NCBI GenBank assembly: GCA_964390305.1 | Contig: CAYMHT010000043.1 | Span: 1-21,308, forward strand | Direction: 5' to 3' | DNA: 21,308 nt | Source of the DNA: SKLM01 sp964390305 | GTDB lineage: Bacteria; Chloroflexota; Anaerolineae; B4-G1 | Part shown: positions 15,261 through 21,308 of the stretch, one piece after another | Layout: each line of letters opens with the position of its first letter | How positions within the stretch are numbered: position 1 is the stretch's first letter | The notes under the pieces: generated by a model | What the model saw: only the letters and a program-made list of their open reading frames with translations | Databases searched by the model: none | What the model was told of the DNA's origin: nothing | Program-made: the position numbers and the translations under genes

Positions 15261-17190
15261 CACCCACCTCCCCATGCCAGTCCTTGAAAACCGGGAACAG
15301 CAGCAGCCGCCATGGAATGGCGAGCTCGATCGGTGCGCCCCTCACCGCCGTCAGCATCTCTCGCGCCGACACCTCGTAAGCCGCGTTCGTCACCTGCGCC
15401 CCCCTCGGCACGTCCTCCACCGAGACCCGGAGCGCCGCGGTGAACGTGCCCCAGGGCGCCAGGCTCTCGCTCGTCCAGGTCACCCATCCTCCGGCGTGCG
15501 TGTGGGCCTCGCTCGCCCAGGTGAGCGTCGTGCTCGGAGGAATCCTGTCGGTGAGCACGAGCTCCGTCAGTGTGCACGGCCAGGTGTTCGTGACGGTCAA
15601 CGCATAGTCGACCGACCGCACGGGCAGCTCCGGGGGCACGCTGAGGCGCTTGGTGATCTGCGCCTTCGATGCCGTGCGCTCCACCGCGGCCAGCGCGTCC
15701 AGAATCCCCCAGCCGTAGACGTTGTTCGGCACCTCGTCCGGCCCGTCGCCGCCGCATCCCTCCGTGGTCGTCCGCGGTCGCGCCGCGTGCGCGATCGCCT
15801 CCTCCGTGGTCGCGACGTCCCCCAGGAGCTCTGGCACCGCCGACCACAGGAGTGCCGCCGTGCCCGCGACGTGCGGGCCAGCCATCGACGTACCGCTCAA
15901 CCCCGCGTAGCCGGTCCCGGGGACGCTGGACCGCACGCCCACCCCGGGTGCCGACACGTCCGGCTTCAGTCGCCCTGAACCATCCACCGTCACCGGCCCG
16001 CGGCTGCTGAACGCGGCAATTTCATCAGAAGAAGAGGTGGCACCCACCGAGAAGGCGGCGCCGTAGATCGCCGGGGGATCCTGCACGCTGCCGCATCCGC
16101 CGTACCCCCCGTTGCCGGCCGACGCGACCACCATGATCCCCGCCGCGCGCACGCTCTCGATCACGGACGCCATGACCTCCCGCACATCCTCGTTGCATCC
16201 CTCGTACGGGGGACAGGTCCACGAGTTGTTGATCACGTGGGGCGCCAGCGCGGGCTCGCCGTCCTGGAAGGGATCCCCTCCTATTGGATACGGCGCCAGG
16301 AAGAACTCAAAACACTCGGCGTAGCTCGCCGGGGTGCCCCACCCCTCCTCCATGTTCCGGCACCCGATCCACTTAGCCCCCGGCGCGACGCCGATCTGGT
16401 TCCCCTGCCCGTCGTCACCCACGATGGTGCCCATCGTGTGCGTGCCATGACCGTGGTCGTCGCAGGGAGCAGAGAGATCGAAGCCACAAGGATTACCCGG
16501 GCTGGTGTTCGGATCGTCCTCGTGGATCGCGTCGTGCCAGTTGTAGTCGTGCGTCACCGTCACCCCGTCGCTGCCGCGGTACTGCTCGACCAGCGCCGGA
16601 TGACCCCAGTCGTACCCCGTGTCCTGACCGGCCACGACGACGCCCTCCCCCCTGTAACCCAGCTCCCAGACCTCGTCGGCTCTGATGCGTCCCACGTTCC
16701 ATTCCACGCCAGCCGAGGCCTGCGCCGCGAGCCCTCCCCACTCTGGCTCCGGCAGCCTCTGGCGCACGCGGGGATTGGCGACGATGCGGGCCACCTCCGC
16801 TCGCGCCGCCAGATCCGTGAGCAGATCGCGATCCGCCTCCAGGGCGATCATGTTGACCACGTAGAACGGCCGGTACGCCACCCCCCTTTCGTCCAGCACT
16901 CTACGCAGGCCGGCCTGAGAGCGGAGTGCCGTCGCCCGCAGGCTCTCGTAGATCGCGCGCAGCCGCTTCTCCCGCCCGGATAACCTCCTCGCTCCGCGCA
17001 GATCTGCCTGCGCTTTGAGGATGATCAGGACGTCGGCCTCCCCCCCGTCCTCGGTCGCGCCGAGTACCTCGGGAGCGATGGACGCGGCCTGACTAGGGGT
17101 CCTGGCTCCCAGGGTGCTGAACGTCGCGAGGATCAGCAGGCCCGCCAGCATCAACGCGAGTCCTACCCGCAGAGGGGAGCGCATGTCCAT
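15250..17190 (-). CDS. Secreted subtilisin-like (S8) serine protease with DUF11-like C-terminal domain
   Basis: This 646-residue precursor begins with a signal peptide (about 1-36: positive start, LALMLAGLLILATFSTLGA core). An I9-like inhibitor propeptide follows (about 50-145), then the S8 catalytic domain (about 165-505): Asp190 in AGQDTGYDWGHPAL, His248 in DDHGHGTHTMGT, the oxyanion Asn in VINNSWTC (about 321-322), and Ser435 in LSGTSMAGPHVAG. All catalytic residues are present. Several Cys (for example 235, 243, 277, 293, 326, 332, 366) suggest extracellular disulfides. Residues about 510-625 resemble a DUF11/CARDB-type beta domain, and the end has a hydrophobic WRLLLFPVFKDW stretch. No Shine-Dalgarno is seen; the promoter -10 lies 8 bp before the ATG, implying a leaderless mRNA. 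It overlaps the GNAT-like gene by 11 bp. Confidence 0.93.
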   Translation of the reverse strand: MDMRSPLRVGLALMLAGLLILATFSTLGARTPSQAASIAPEVLGATEDGGEADVLIILKAQADLRGARRLSGREKRLRAIYESLRATALRSQAGLRRVLDERGVAYRPFYVVNMIALEADRDLLTDLAARAEVARIVANPRVRQRLPEPEWGGLAAQASAGVEWNVGRIRADEVWELGYRGEGVVVAGQDTGYDWGHPALVEQYRGSDGVTVTHDYNWHDAIHEDDPNTSPGNPCGFDLSAPCDDHGHGTHTMGTIVGDDGQGNQIGVAPGAKWIGCRNMEEGWGTPASYAECFEFFLAPYPIGGDPFQDGEPALAPHVINNSWTCPPYEGCNEDVREVMASVIESVRAAGIMVVASAGNGGYGGCGSVQDPPAIYGAAFSVGATSSSDEIAAFSSRGPVTVDGSGRLKPDVSAPGVGVRSSVPGTGYAGLSGTSMAGPHVAGTAALLWSAVPELLGDVATTEEAIAHAARPRTTTEGCGGDGPDEVPNNVYGWGILDALAAVERTASKAQITKRLSVPPELPVRSVDYALTVTNTWPCTLTELVLTDRIPPSTTLTWASEAHTHAGGWVTWTSESLAPWGTFTAALRVSVEDVPRGAQVTNAAYEVSAREMLTAVRGAPIELAIPWRLLLFPVFKDWHGEVGDAG

Positions 17191-17198
17191 AGCGGGCG

Positions 17199-17225
17199 AT
17201 TATATCAGAAACGGTTGCTTGACAA
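17199..17225 (-). promoter_or_regulatory. Promoter of the S8 protease operon (extended -10, leaderless start)
   Basis: On the minus strand TATAAT (17204-17199) is a perfect -10 preceded by TG at the extended position. TTGTCA (17225-17220) lies 15 bp upstream as a -35. Only 8 nt separate the -10 from the ATG, so transcription would begin at or within about 2 nt of the start codon. This agrees with the missing ribosome binding site. Confidence 0.7.
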
Positions 17226-17247
17226 AAGCGGGCGCCCGCATAATAAT
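17219..17247 (+). promoter_or_regulatory. Promoter of trxA
   Basis: TTGACA (17219-17224), a 17-bp spacer and AATAAT (17242-17247) match 11 of 12 consensus positions. The predicted start is near 17254, giving a leader of about 33 nt. The -35 overlaps the -35 of the divergent protease promoter by five bases, and the spacer holds a 12-bp palindrome. Confidence 0.8.
17228..17239. promoter_or_regulatory. GC-rich palindrome in the trxA promoter spacer (candidate operator)
   Basis: GCGGGCGCCCGC is a perfect 12-bp palindrome between the -35 and -10 of trxA. The core AGCGGGCG at 17227-17234 recurs in the same orientation at 17191-17198, between the protease -10 and its ATG. This looks like a possible shared regulator site; no regulator is known from the window. 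Confidence 0.35.
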
Positions 17248-17286
17248 CTCTCTGGGTTCGTTTGCGCTACAGATCCGGGAGGGAAG

Positions 17287-17610
17287 ATGGCAGATTTCTT
17301 GGAAGTGACCGATGCGAATTTCGAAGACGAAGTCCTGCAGGCCGATGAGCCGACGCTGGTTGATTTCTGGGCCGAGTGGTGCGGGCCGTGCCACATGGTA
17401 GCCCCCGTCGTCGAGGAGATCGCCGAGGAGTATAACGGCAGACTCCAGGTGGCCAAGATGGATGTAGATAGCAACCGACAGACCCCGGCGAACTACGGCA
17501 TCCAGGGCATCCCGACGCTCATCCTGTTCAAGGACGGGGAGGAGGCGACGCGCATCGTCGGCTTCCGCCCCAAAGCCGCCATGGTAGAGGAGCTGCAGCC
17601 CTTCCTCTAG
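17287..17610 (+). CDS. trxA: Thioredoxin
   Basis: This 107-residue protein is a classical cytoplasmic thioredoxin, a general protein disulfide reductase. The fold is complete: TLVDFWAEWCGPCHMVAPVVEEIA carries the redox motif WCGPC at 31-35, DVDSNRQTPANYGIQGIPTLILFKDG includes the cis-Pro (GIPT), and the C-terminal helix ends ELQPFL. ATG 17287 has a GGGAGG box 4-6 nt upstream and is the family start; the open frame upstream is non-coding leader. It has its own strong promoter and is followed after 1 bp by the trpS promoter, with no terminator between, so some trxA transcripts may read into the T-box leader. Confidence 0.96.
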   Translation: MADFLEVTDANFEDEVLQADEPTLVDFWAEWCGPCHMVAPVVEEIAEEYNGRLQVAKMDVDSNRQTPANYGIQGIPTLILFKDGEEATRIVGFRPKAAMVEELQPFL

Positions 17611-17611
17611 C

Positions 17612-17640
17612 TTGACGCCTGGGCACCTTCGTGGTATAGT
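17612..17640 (+). promoter_or_regulatory. Promoter of the trpS T-box operon
   Basis: TTGACG (17612-17617), a 17-bp spacer and TATAGT (17635-17640) match 10 of 12 consensus positions. It begins 1 bp after the trxA stop codon. The predicted start near 17647 yields a leader of about 460 nt ahead of trpS. Confidence 0.8.
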
Positions 17641-17922
17641 GCCCGTACAATTTAGAATCGAACGACTGCGAACGGGAATAGTAAGCATCGCTGTCAGGTT
17701 CAGAGAGTCGGGTACTCGAGTTCCGCTCGAGGGCTGTGAGCCCGATACCAGCCTCGATGCCGAATGGGCCCGGGAGTCGCCCGCCGAAACGCTGAGCTTA
17801 CCAGGCTCGTTGGAGCAGAGTAGGTAGGGCCGGAGACGCCACCGTTATCAGGGTCGAGGGTATCGTCCAGACGAGACTTGAGGACCGTACCTGCTGAAGA
17901 GTGAGGCTGGCTTTTCACACGC

Positions 17923-17949
17923 AACGCGCCATCACGGCGCGTTTTTTTT
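17923..17949 (+). terminator. Terminator-like hairpin inside the T-box leader (Stem III position)
   Basis: AACGCGCC (17923-17930) and GGCGCGTT (17936-17943) form a perfect 8-bp stem with a 5-nt loop, and a run of eight T follows from 17942 to 17949. It looks like an intrinsic terminator but lies upstream of the antiterminator, where T-box leaders normally have Stem III. It may be Stem III or a second attenuation point. Confidence 0.6.
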
Positions 17950-18018
17950 GTTTCTGCAGTGCAGAGACCGTGGCGAAAGGCCGCCTAACCAGGGTGGCAC
18001 CACGGGTGTCGAAAAATC

Positions 18019-18056
18019 GAACGCTCGCCCCTGACGGGGGCGGGCGTTCTTTGTTT
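18019..18056 (+). terminator. T-box attenuator (regulated intrinsic terminator)
   Basis: Arms 18019-18031 and 18037-18049 form a 13-bp stem (outer GAACGC with GCGTTC, inner CGCCCC with GGGGCG, one T-G wobble) with a TGACG loop, followed by TTTGTTT. It is 13 nt downstream of the antiterminator 3' arm. This is the standard decision point of the leader. Confidence 0.88.
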
Positions 18057-18065
18057 CGTGGGACG

Positions 18066-18085
18066 CGGGGAGGACCTGCTCCCCG
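18066..18085 (+). promoter_or_regulatory. Stem-loop between the T-box terminator and the trpS ribosome binding site
   Basis: CGGGGAG (18066-18072) and CTCCCCG (18079-18085) form a perfect 7-bp stem with a 6-nt loop. It ends 5 nt before the GGAGGAGGG ribosome binding site. The CTCCCC arm is also complementary to GGAGGAGGG in part, so an alternative fold could cover it. The role is inferred. Confidence 0.4.
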
Positions 18086-18106
18086 TGCCAGGAGGAGGGT
18101 AAGGAA

Positions 18107-19174
18107 ATGAGTGACGGGACAGAAATGACTCAGAAGCGCATGTTGACCGGGGACCGGCCGACGGGCAAGCTCCATCTCGGCCATTACGTGGGCAGCTTGA
18201 AGAACCGCCTGCGGTTGCAGGACGAGGTCGAGAGCTTCTTCATCATCGCCGACCTGCACGTGCTCACCACGCGCCCGGAGAAGGCGCACATCGCCGAGAT
18301 CCGCCACAACGTCCGCGAGATTGTGCTCGACTATCTGGCCGTCGGCATCGACCCCGAGAAAAGCACCGTCTTCGTCCAGTCCGCCATCCCCGGTACCTAC
18401 CAGCTCAACCTCTTCTTCGAGATGCTGGTCAGCGTCCCCCGGCTGGAGCGTGTCCCGAGCATCAAAGAGATGGCAGCGAACGCTCACCTGGAGTCGATGC
18501 CCTTCGGGCTGCTCGGCTACCCCGTCCTCCAGGCGGCCGACATCCTGCTCCCTCGCGCCCATCTCGTGCCCGTCTCCAGCGACAACGAGGCCCACGTCGA
18601 GGTGACGCGAGAGATCGCGCGGCGATTCAACCGGCTCTATGGGGAGGTTTTTCCCGAACCGCAGGCCGTGCTCGGCGACATGCTCGTCGGGACCGACGGG
18701 AAGGCAAAGGCCAGCAAGTCGCGGGGCAACGTCATCACCCTGTCGGAAGATCCCGAGACCGTGCGGGAGAAGGTGTTCGGCATGTACACCGACCCCCGAC
18801 GCATCCGGCCTGACATCCCGGGGCGGGTCGAGGGGAATCCGGTCTTCATCTATCACGACGCCTTCAACGACGACGAGGAGGAGGTGGCGGAGCTGAAGGA
18901 GCGATATCGGAAGGGAAAGGTGGGCGACGTGGAGGTCAAGAGAAAGCTGGCCCGCGCCATCAACCGCCTCCTCGATCCCATCCGGCGGCGGCGCGAGCAC
19001 TACGCCGCGCAGTCCGGGCTGATCGAGGAGATTCTCGACCGCGGCAACCGGCGCATGCGCGAGGAGTCGAGGCAGACCATGGCCGTGGTGCACGAAGCCA
19101 TGGGCCTGCCCGGGCTCGACGCGCTGCCCCAGTCCGGGAGCGCGGTCACTCCCGCGGGGCTGATCTACTGCTGA
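18107..19174 (+). CDS. trpS: Tryptophanyl-tRNA synthetase
   Basis: This 355-residue class I synthetase charges tRNA-Trp with tryptophan in the cytoplasm. The HIGH-type motif is HLGH (23-26) in RPTGKLHLGHYVGSLKN, and the KMSKS-type loop is KASKS (201-205) in GTDGKAKASKSRGN. Other TrpRS features are FFIIADLHVLTT and MPFGLLGYPVLQAADILL. The length is near that of typical bacterial TrpRS (about 330-355). ATG 18107 has GGAGGAGGG at about 7 nt. The leader upstream is a T-box with a Trp codon, which independently supports the assignment. It starts a three-gene operon: the ATPase follows after 13 bp and trpB2 after that. Confidence 0.97.
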   Translation: MSDGTEMTQKRMLTGDRPTGKLHLGHYVGSLKNRLRLQDEVESFFIIADLHVLTTRPEKAHIAEIRHNVREIVLDYLAVGIDPEKSTVFVQSAIPGTYQLNLFFEMLVSVPRLERVPSIKEMAANAHLESMPFGLLGYPVLQAADILLPRAHLVPVSSDNEAHVEVTREIARRFNRLYGEVFPEPQAVLGDMLVGTDGKAKASKSRGNVITLSEDPETVREKVFGMYTDPRRIRPDIPGRVEGNPVFIYHDAFNDDEEEVAELKERYRKGKVGDVEVKRKLARAINRLLDPIRRRREHYAAQSGLIEEILDRGNRRMREESRQTMAVVHEAMGLPGLDALPQSGSAVTPAGLIYC

Positions 19175-19187
19175 AGAGGAGGCGCCC

Positions 19188-19919
19188 ATGTACGTCACCG
19201 GGTTGCGGATCAAGGGTGAGGACTTCCCCACGGAGCGCCATTATCCGTTCGACCTTCCGATCCTGAGGAACACGTCGGAGCTCCAGTTCAGAGAGCCCGT
19301 CGTCCTCTTCGTCGGCGAGAATGGTTCGGGGAAATCAACGCTGCTCGAGGCGGTCACCAGGAAATGCGGCATCCATATATGGGATAAGCCGCGGCGACAC
19401 CTGGCCCACCAGAACCCGTACGAAGACCGTCTGAAAGACTACGTCGAGGTGACCTGGGCAAACGGCCGCGTGCCCGGCTCTCTGTTCAGGGCCGAGACCT
19501 TCCACGATATGGCCGACTTCCTCGACGATCTGGCCCTCTGTGACCCAGGCCGTCTGAAATATCATGGCGGTCGACTGCTCAACGTGCTGTCGCACGGCGA
19601 GGGCATTCTCACCTACTTCAGTGGTCGTTTCCGCATCAAGGGGCTCTATCCCCTCGACGAGCCCGAAGCCGCGCTCTCGCCGACGAGCCAGGTCAGATTC
19701 CTCAGGCTGCTCCAGAAGCTGGAGGCCGAGGGCCACGCTCAGTTCATCATGGCCACCCATTCCCCAATCCTCCTCGCCTACCCCGGGGCCCAGATCTTCA
19801 GCTTCGACTCAGAACGGATCACGGAGGTGGCGTACGAAGAGACGACCCACTACAAGATCTATCAGCAGTTCTTCACGGACAGGACCGTCTTCCTGGAACA
19901 CGCACCCGATCAAGGATAG
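19188..19919 (+). CDS. Small ABC-type AAA family ATPase of unknown role
   Basis: This 243-residue protein is a single, soluble ABC-class ATPase domain. Walker A is GENGSGKST (43-51), the signature-like element is LSHGEG (134-139), Walker B is LYPLDEPEAALSP (153-165) and the switch His is in ATHSP (189-193), so it should hydrolyse ATP. There is no membrane or coiled-coil arm, which separates it from transporters, SMC and RecF/RecN. From memory it resembles the small predicted ATPases grouped as COG3910, whose role is unknown. It starts 13 bp after trpS with GAGGAGG upstream and ends 17 bp before trpB2, so it is presumably under the same Trp T-box. The function in tryptophan metabolism is unknown, and a passenger gene is possible. 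Confidence 0.85.
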   Translation: MYVTGLRIKGEDFPTERHYPFDLPILRNTSELQFREPVVLFVGENGSGKSTLLEAVTRKCGIHIWDKPRRHLAHQNPYEDRLKDYVEVTWANGRVPGSLFRAETFHDMADFLDDLALCDPGRLKYHGGRLLNVLSHGEGILTYFSGRFRIKGLYPLDEPEAALSPTSQVRFLRLLQKLEAEGHAQFIMATHSPILLAYPGAQIFSFDSERITEVAYEETTHYKIYQQFFTDRTVFLEHAPDQG

Positions 19920-19936
19920 AGAAAGGAGAGACAGAC

Positions 19937-21304
19937 ATGACCCAGTACAAGTACTTCCTGGAAGAAACCGAGGTGCCCACGCATTGGTACAATGTCCTCC
20001 CCGACATGGAGACGCCCCCGCCTCCATACCGCCATCCGGTGACGCTCGATCTCCTCCAGCCGGAGGATCTGGCGCCCGTCTTCCCTCAGGCACTGATCGA
20101 GCAAGAGATGAGCCAGGAGCGGTGGATCGAGATCCCGGAGGAGGTGCGGGACGTGCTCAAAATGTGGCGCCCCTCGCCGCTCTACCGCGCCGCCCGCTGG
20201 GAGAAGGCCCTCCACACGCCGGCCAGGATCTACTACAAGTGGGAGGGGGTCAGCCCCCCCGGTAGCCACAAGCCGAACACCGCCGTGGCTCAATGCTACT
20301 ACGCGAAGCAGGAGGGACTGGAGGGTCTCGCCACCGAGACCGGGGCCGGTCAGTGGGGCAGCGCGCTGGCCTTCGCCACGCAGCTCTACGATATGAAGTG
20401 CAGGGTCTTTATGGTCACCATCAGCTACCATCAAAAGCCCTATCGCCGCGTCATGATGGAGACGTGGGGCAGCAACGTCGTACCGAGTCCCAGCTCCGAG
20501 ACCAACGCCGGGCGAAAGATCCTGGAGGTCGACCCCGAGACGTCCGGCAGCCTCGGCATCGCCATCAGCGAGGCCATCGAGTACGCCGTCACGCGAGAGG
20601 GGTGGAAATACTCCCTGGGGAGTGTGGTCAACTTCGTGCTGCTCCACCAGACGGTGGTCGGCCTGGAGGCGCGCAAGCAGATGGAGACCGCCGATGACTA
20701 CCCGGACGTCCTCATCGGCTGCGTCGGCGGCGGGAGCAACTTCGCCGGCCTATTCCTCCCCTTCATCAAAGACAAGCTCGACGGCAGCAGGCCCGATATG
20801 CGGGTCGTCAACGTGGAGTCCACCGCCTGCCCCAGCCTGACACGAGGCCTCTACGCCTACGACTGGGGCGACACGGCGAAGACGGGTCCGGTGGCGAAGA
20901 TGCACACCGTGGGTCACGACTTCATCCCCGCTCCCACCCACGCGGGGGGCCTCCGCTACCACGGCATGGCGCCCATCATCTGCCGCCTCATGGAGGACGG
21001 ATTCGTCGAGGCGACCGCCTTCAATCAGAATGAGGTCCTCGAGGCCGCCCACAGTTTCGCCCAGGCCGAGGGCTTCATCGTGGCGCCGGAGACGGCCCAC
21101 GCCCTCAAAGCCACCTACGACGAGGCCGTGGCGTGCAGGGAATCGGGTGAGTCGAAGGTCATCCTGTTCAACTGCAGCGGTCACGGCCACTTCGACCTGG
21201 CGGCCTACGACGCCTACCATCGACAGGAGCTGCCCGACTACGAGCTCAGCGAGGAGGCCCTCCGGGAAGCGCTCGCCGCGCTGCCCGACATCTCGTCTGA
21301 GTAG
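19937..21304 (+). CDS. trpB2: TrpB2-type tryptophan synthase beta chain (PLP-dependent)
   Basis: This 455-residue fold-type II PLP enzyme converts indole and serine to tryptophan. The length and the N-terminal extension identify the TrpB2 branch rather than the roughly 400-residue TrpB1. The PLP lysine is Lys112 in GSHKPNTA, the catalytic acid is Glu134 in TETGAGQWG (TrpB1 has GQHG at this site), and the phosphate-binding loop is CVGGGSNFAG (about 262-271). The C-terminal NCSGHGHFDLAAYD is also characteristic. The AAAGGAGAG box lies about 7 nt upstream of ATG 19937. No trpA is nearby, which is common for TrpB2; it may salvage indole alone or pair with a TrpA encoded elsewhere. Co-transcription with trpS under a Trp T-box supports the tryptophan assignment. 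Confidence 0.95.
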   Translation: MTQYKYFLEETEVPTHWYNVLPDMETPPPPYRHPVTLDLLQPEDLAPVFPQALIEQEMSQERWIEIPEEVRDVLKMWRPSPLYRAARWEKALHTPARIYYKWEGVSPPGSHKPNTAVAQCYYAKQEGLEGLATETGAGQWGSALAFATQLYDMKCRVFMVTISYHQKPYRRVMMETWGSNVVPSPSSETNAGRKILEVDPETSGSLGIAISEAIEYAVTREGWKYSLGSVVNFVLLHQTVVGLEARKQMETADDYPDVLIGCVGGGSNFAGLFLPFIKDKLDGSRPDMRVVNVESTACPSLTRGLYAYDWGDTAKTGPVAKMHTVGHDFIPAPTHAGGLRYHGMAPIICRLMEDGFVEATAFNQNEVLEAAHSFAQAEGFIVAPETAHALKATYDEAVACRESGESKVILFNCSGHGHFDLAAYDAYHRQELPDYELSEEALREALAALPDISSE

Positions 21305-21308
21305 CGCC

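Larger units (their letters stand above)
17647..18056 (+). promoter_or_regulatory. Tryptophan T-box riboswitch (tRNA-Trp-sensing leader)
   Basis: This fills the 496-bp gene-free stretch between trxA and trpS. The T-box sequence AGGGTGGCACCACGGGT is at 17991-18007. Stem I is recognisable: lower arms GCATCG (17685-17690) and CGATGC (17755-17760), the AGAGAG motif at 17702-17707, TCGGG/CCCGA (17708-17712/17741-17745), and an inner CTCGAG hairpin (17715-17731). After Stem I comes GAATGGGCC and GGGAGT, the specifier-loop context, placing a TGG (Trp) codon at 17765-17767. The antiterminator can form CCGTGG (17968-17973) with CCACGG (18000-18005), leaving TGGC (17995-17998) to pair with the tRNA end GCCA; bacterial tRNA-Trp has G as discriminator, so this agrees. 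A GC-rich terminator follows. T-box logic predicts more read-through when tRNA-Trp is uncharged. Confidence 0.93.

Overview
The window looks like a chromosomal housekeeping segment from a GC-rich bacterium, most likely a Chloroflexota relative. That is an inference from gene content: HrcA/CIRCE heat-shock control, a T-box in front of trpS, a stand-alone TrpB2, the flavin-dependent thymidylate synthase ThyX, an isolated infA, and secreted proteins with DUF11- or Ig-like tails. No tRNA, rRNA, transposase, phage gene or CRISPR array was seen. Genes are tightly packed and all major reading frames look intact.

Layout. (1) 1-797, plus strand: the acidic, repeat-bearing C-terminal tail of an unidentified protein, a perfect stem-loop, then infA. 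(2) 801-6856, minus strand: the heat-shock operon hrcA-grpE-dnaK-dnaJ-prmA, read from a consensus promoter with a perfect CIRCE operator next to the hrcA start. (3) 6879-13678, plus strand: a divergent run of a bifunctional class A penicillin-binding protein, surE, an S9-family peptidase and a SAM-dependent methyltransferase. (4) 13817-17225, minus strand: a secreted subtilisin-like protease, a GNAT-like protein and thyX, overlapping or nearly so, led by a promoter that implies a leaderless mRNA. (5) 17219-17610, plus strand: trxA, whose promoter shares its -35 region with the protease promoter on the other strand. (6) 17612-21304, plus strand: a promoter, a roughly 400-nt tryptophan T-box leader, then trpS, a small ABC-type AAA ATPase and trpB2.

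How the parts work together. HrcA represses its own chaperone operon through CIRCE; GrpE, DnaK and DnaJ form the Hsp70 cycle, and PrmA (L11 methyltransferase) follows as in several other phyla. The last operon reads as a tryptophan-supply unit. The leader carries a UGG specifier and a UGGC T-box bulge, both matching tRNA-Trp, so uncharged tRNA-Trp should raise both tryptophanyl-tRNA synthetase and a tryptophan-synthase-beta-type enzyme. An ATPase of unknown role is co-transcribed between them.

The most noteworthy signals are the T-box operon with its unexpected ATPase, the second terminator-like hairpin with an 8-T tract inside the T-box leader, the superimposed divergent promoters between the protease and trxA, and a 5'-terminal hairpin that puts the PBP ribosome binding site in its loop. 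I did not find a clearly new defence or mobile system.
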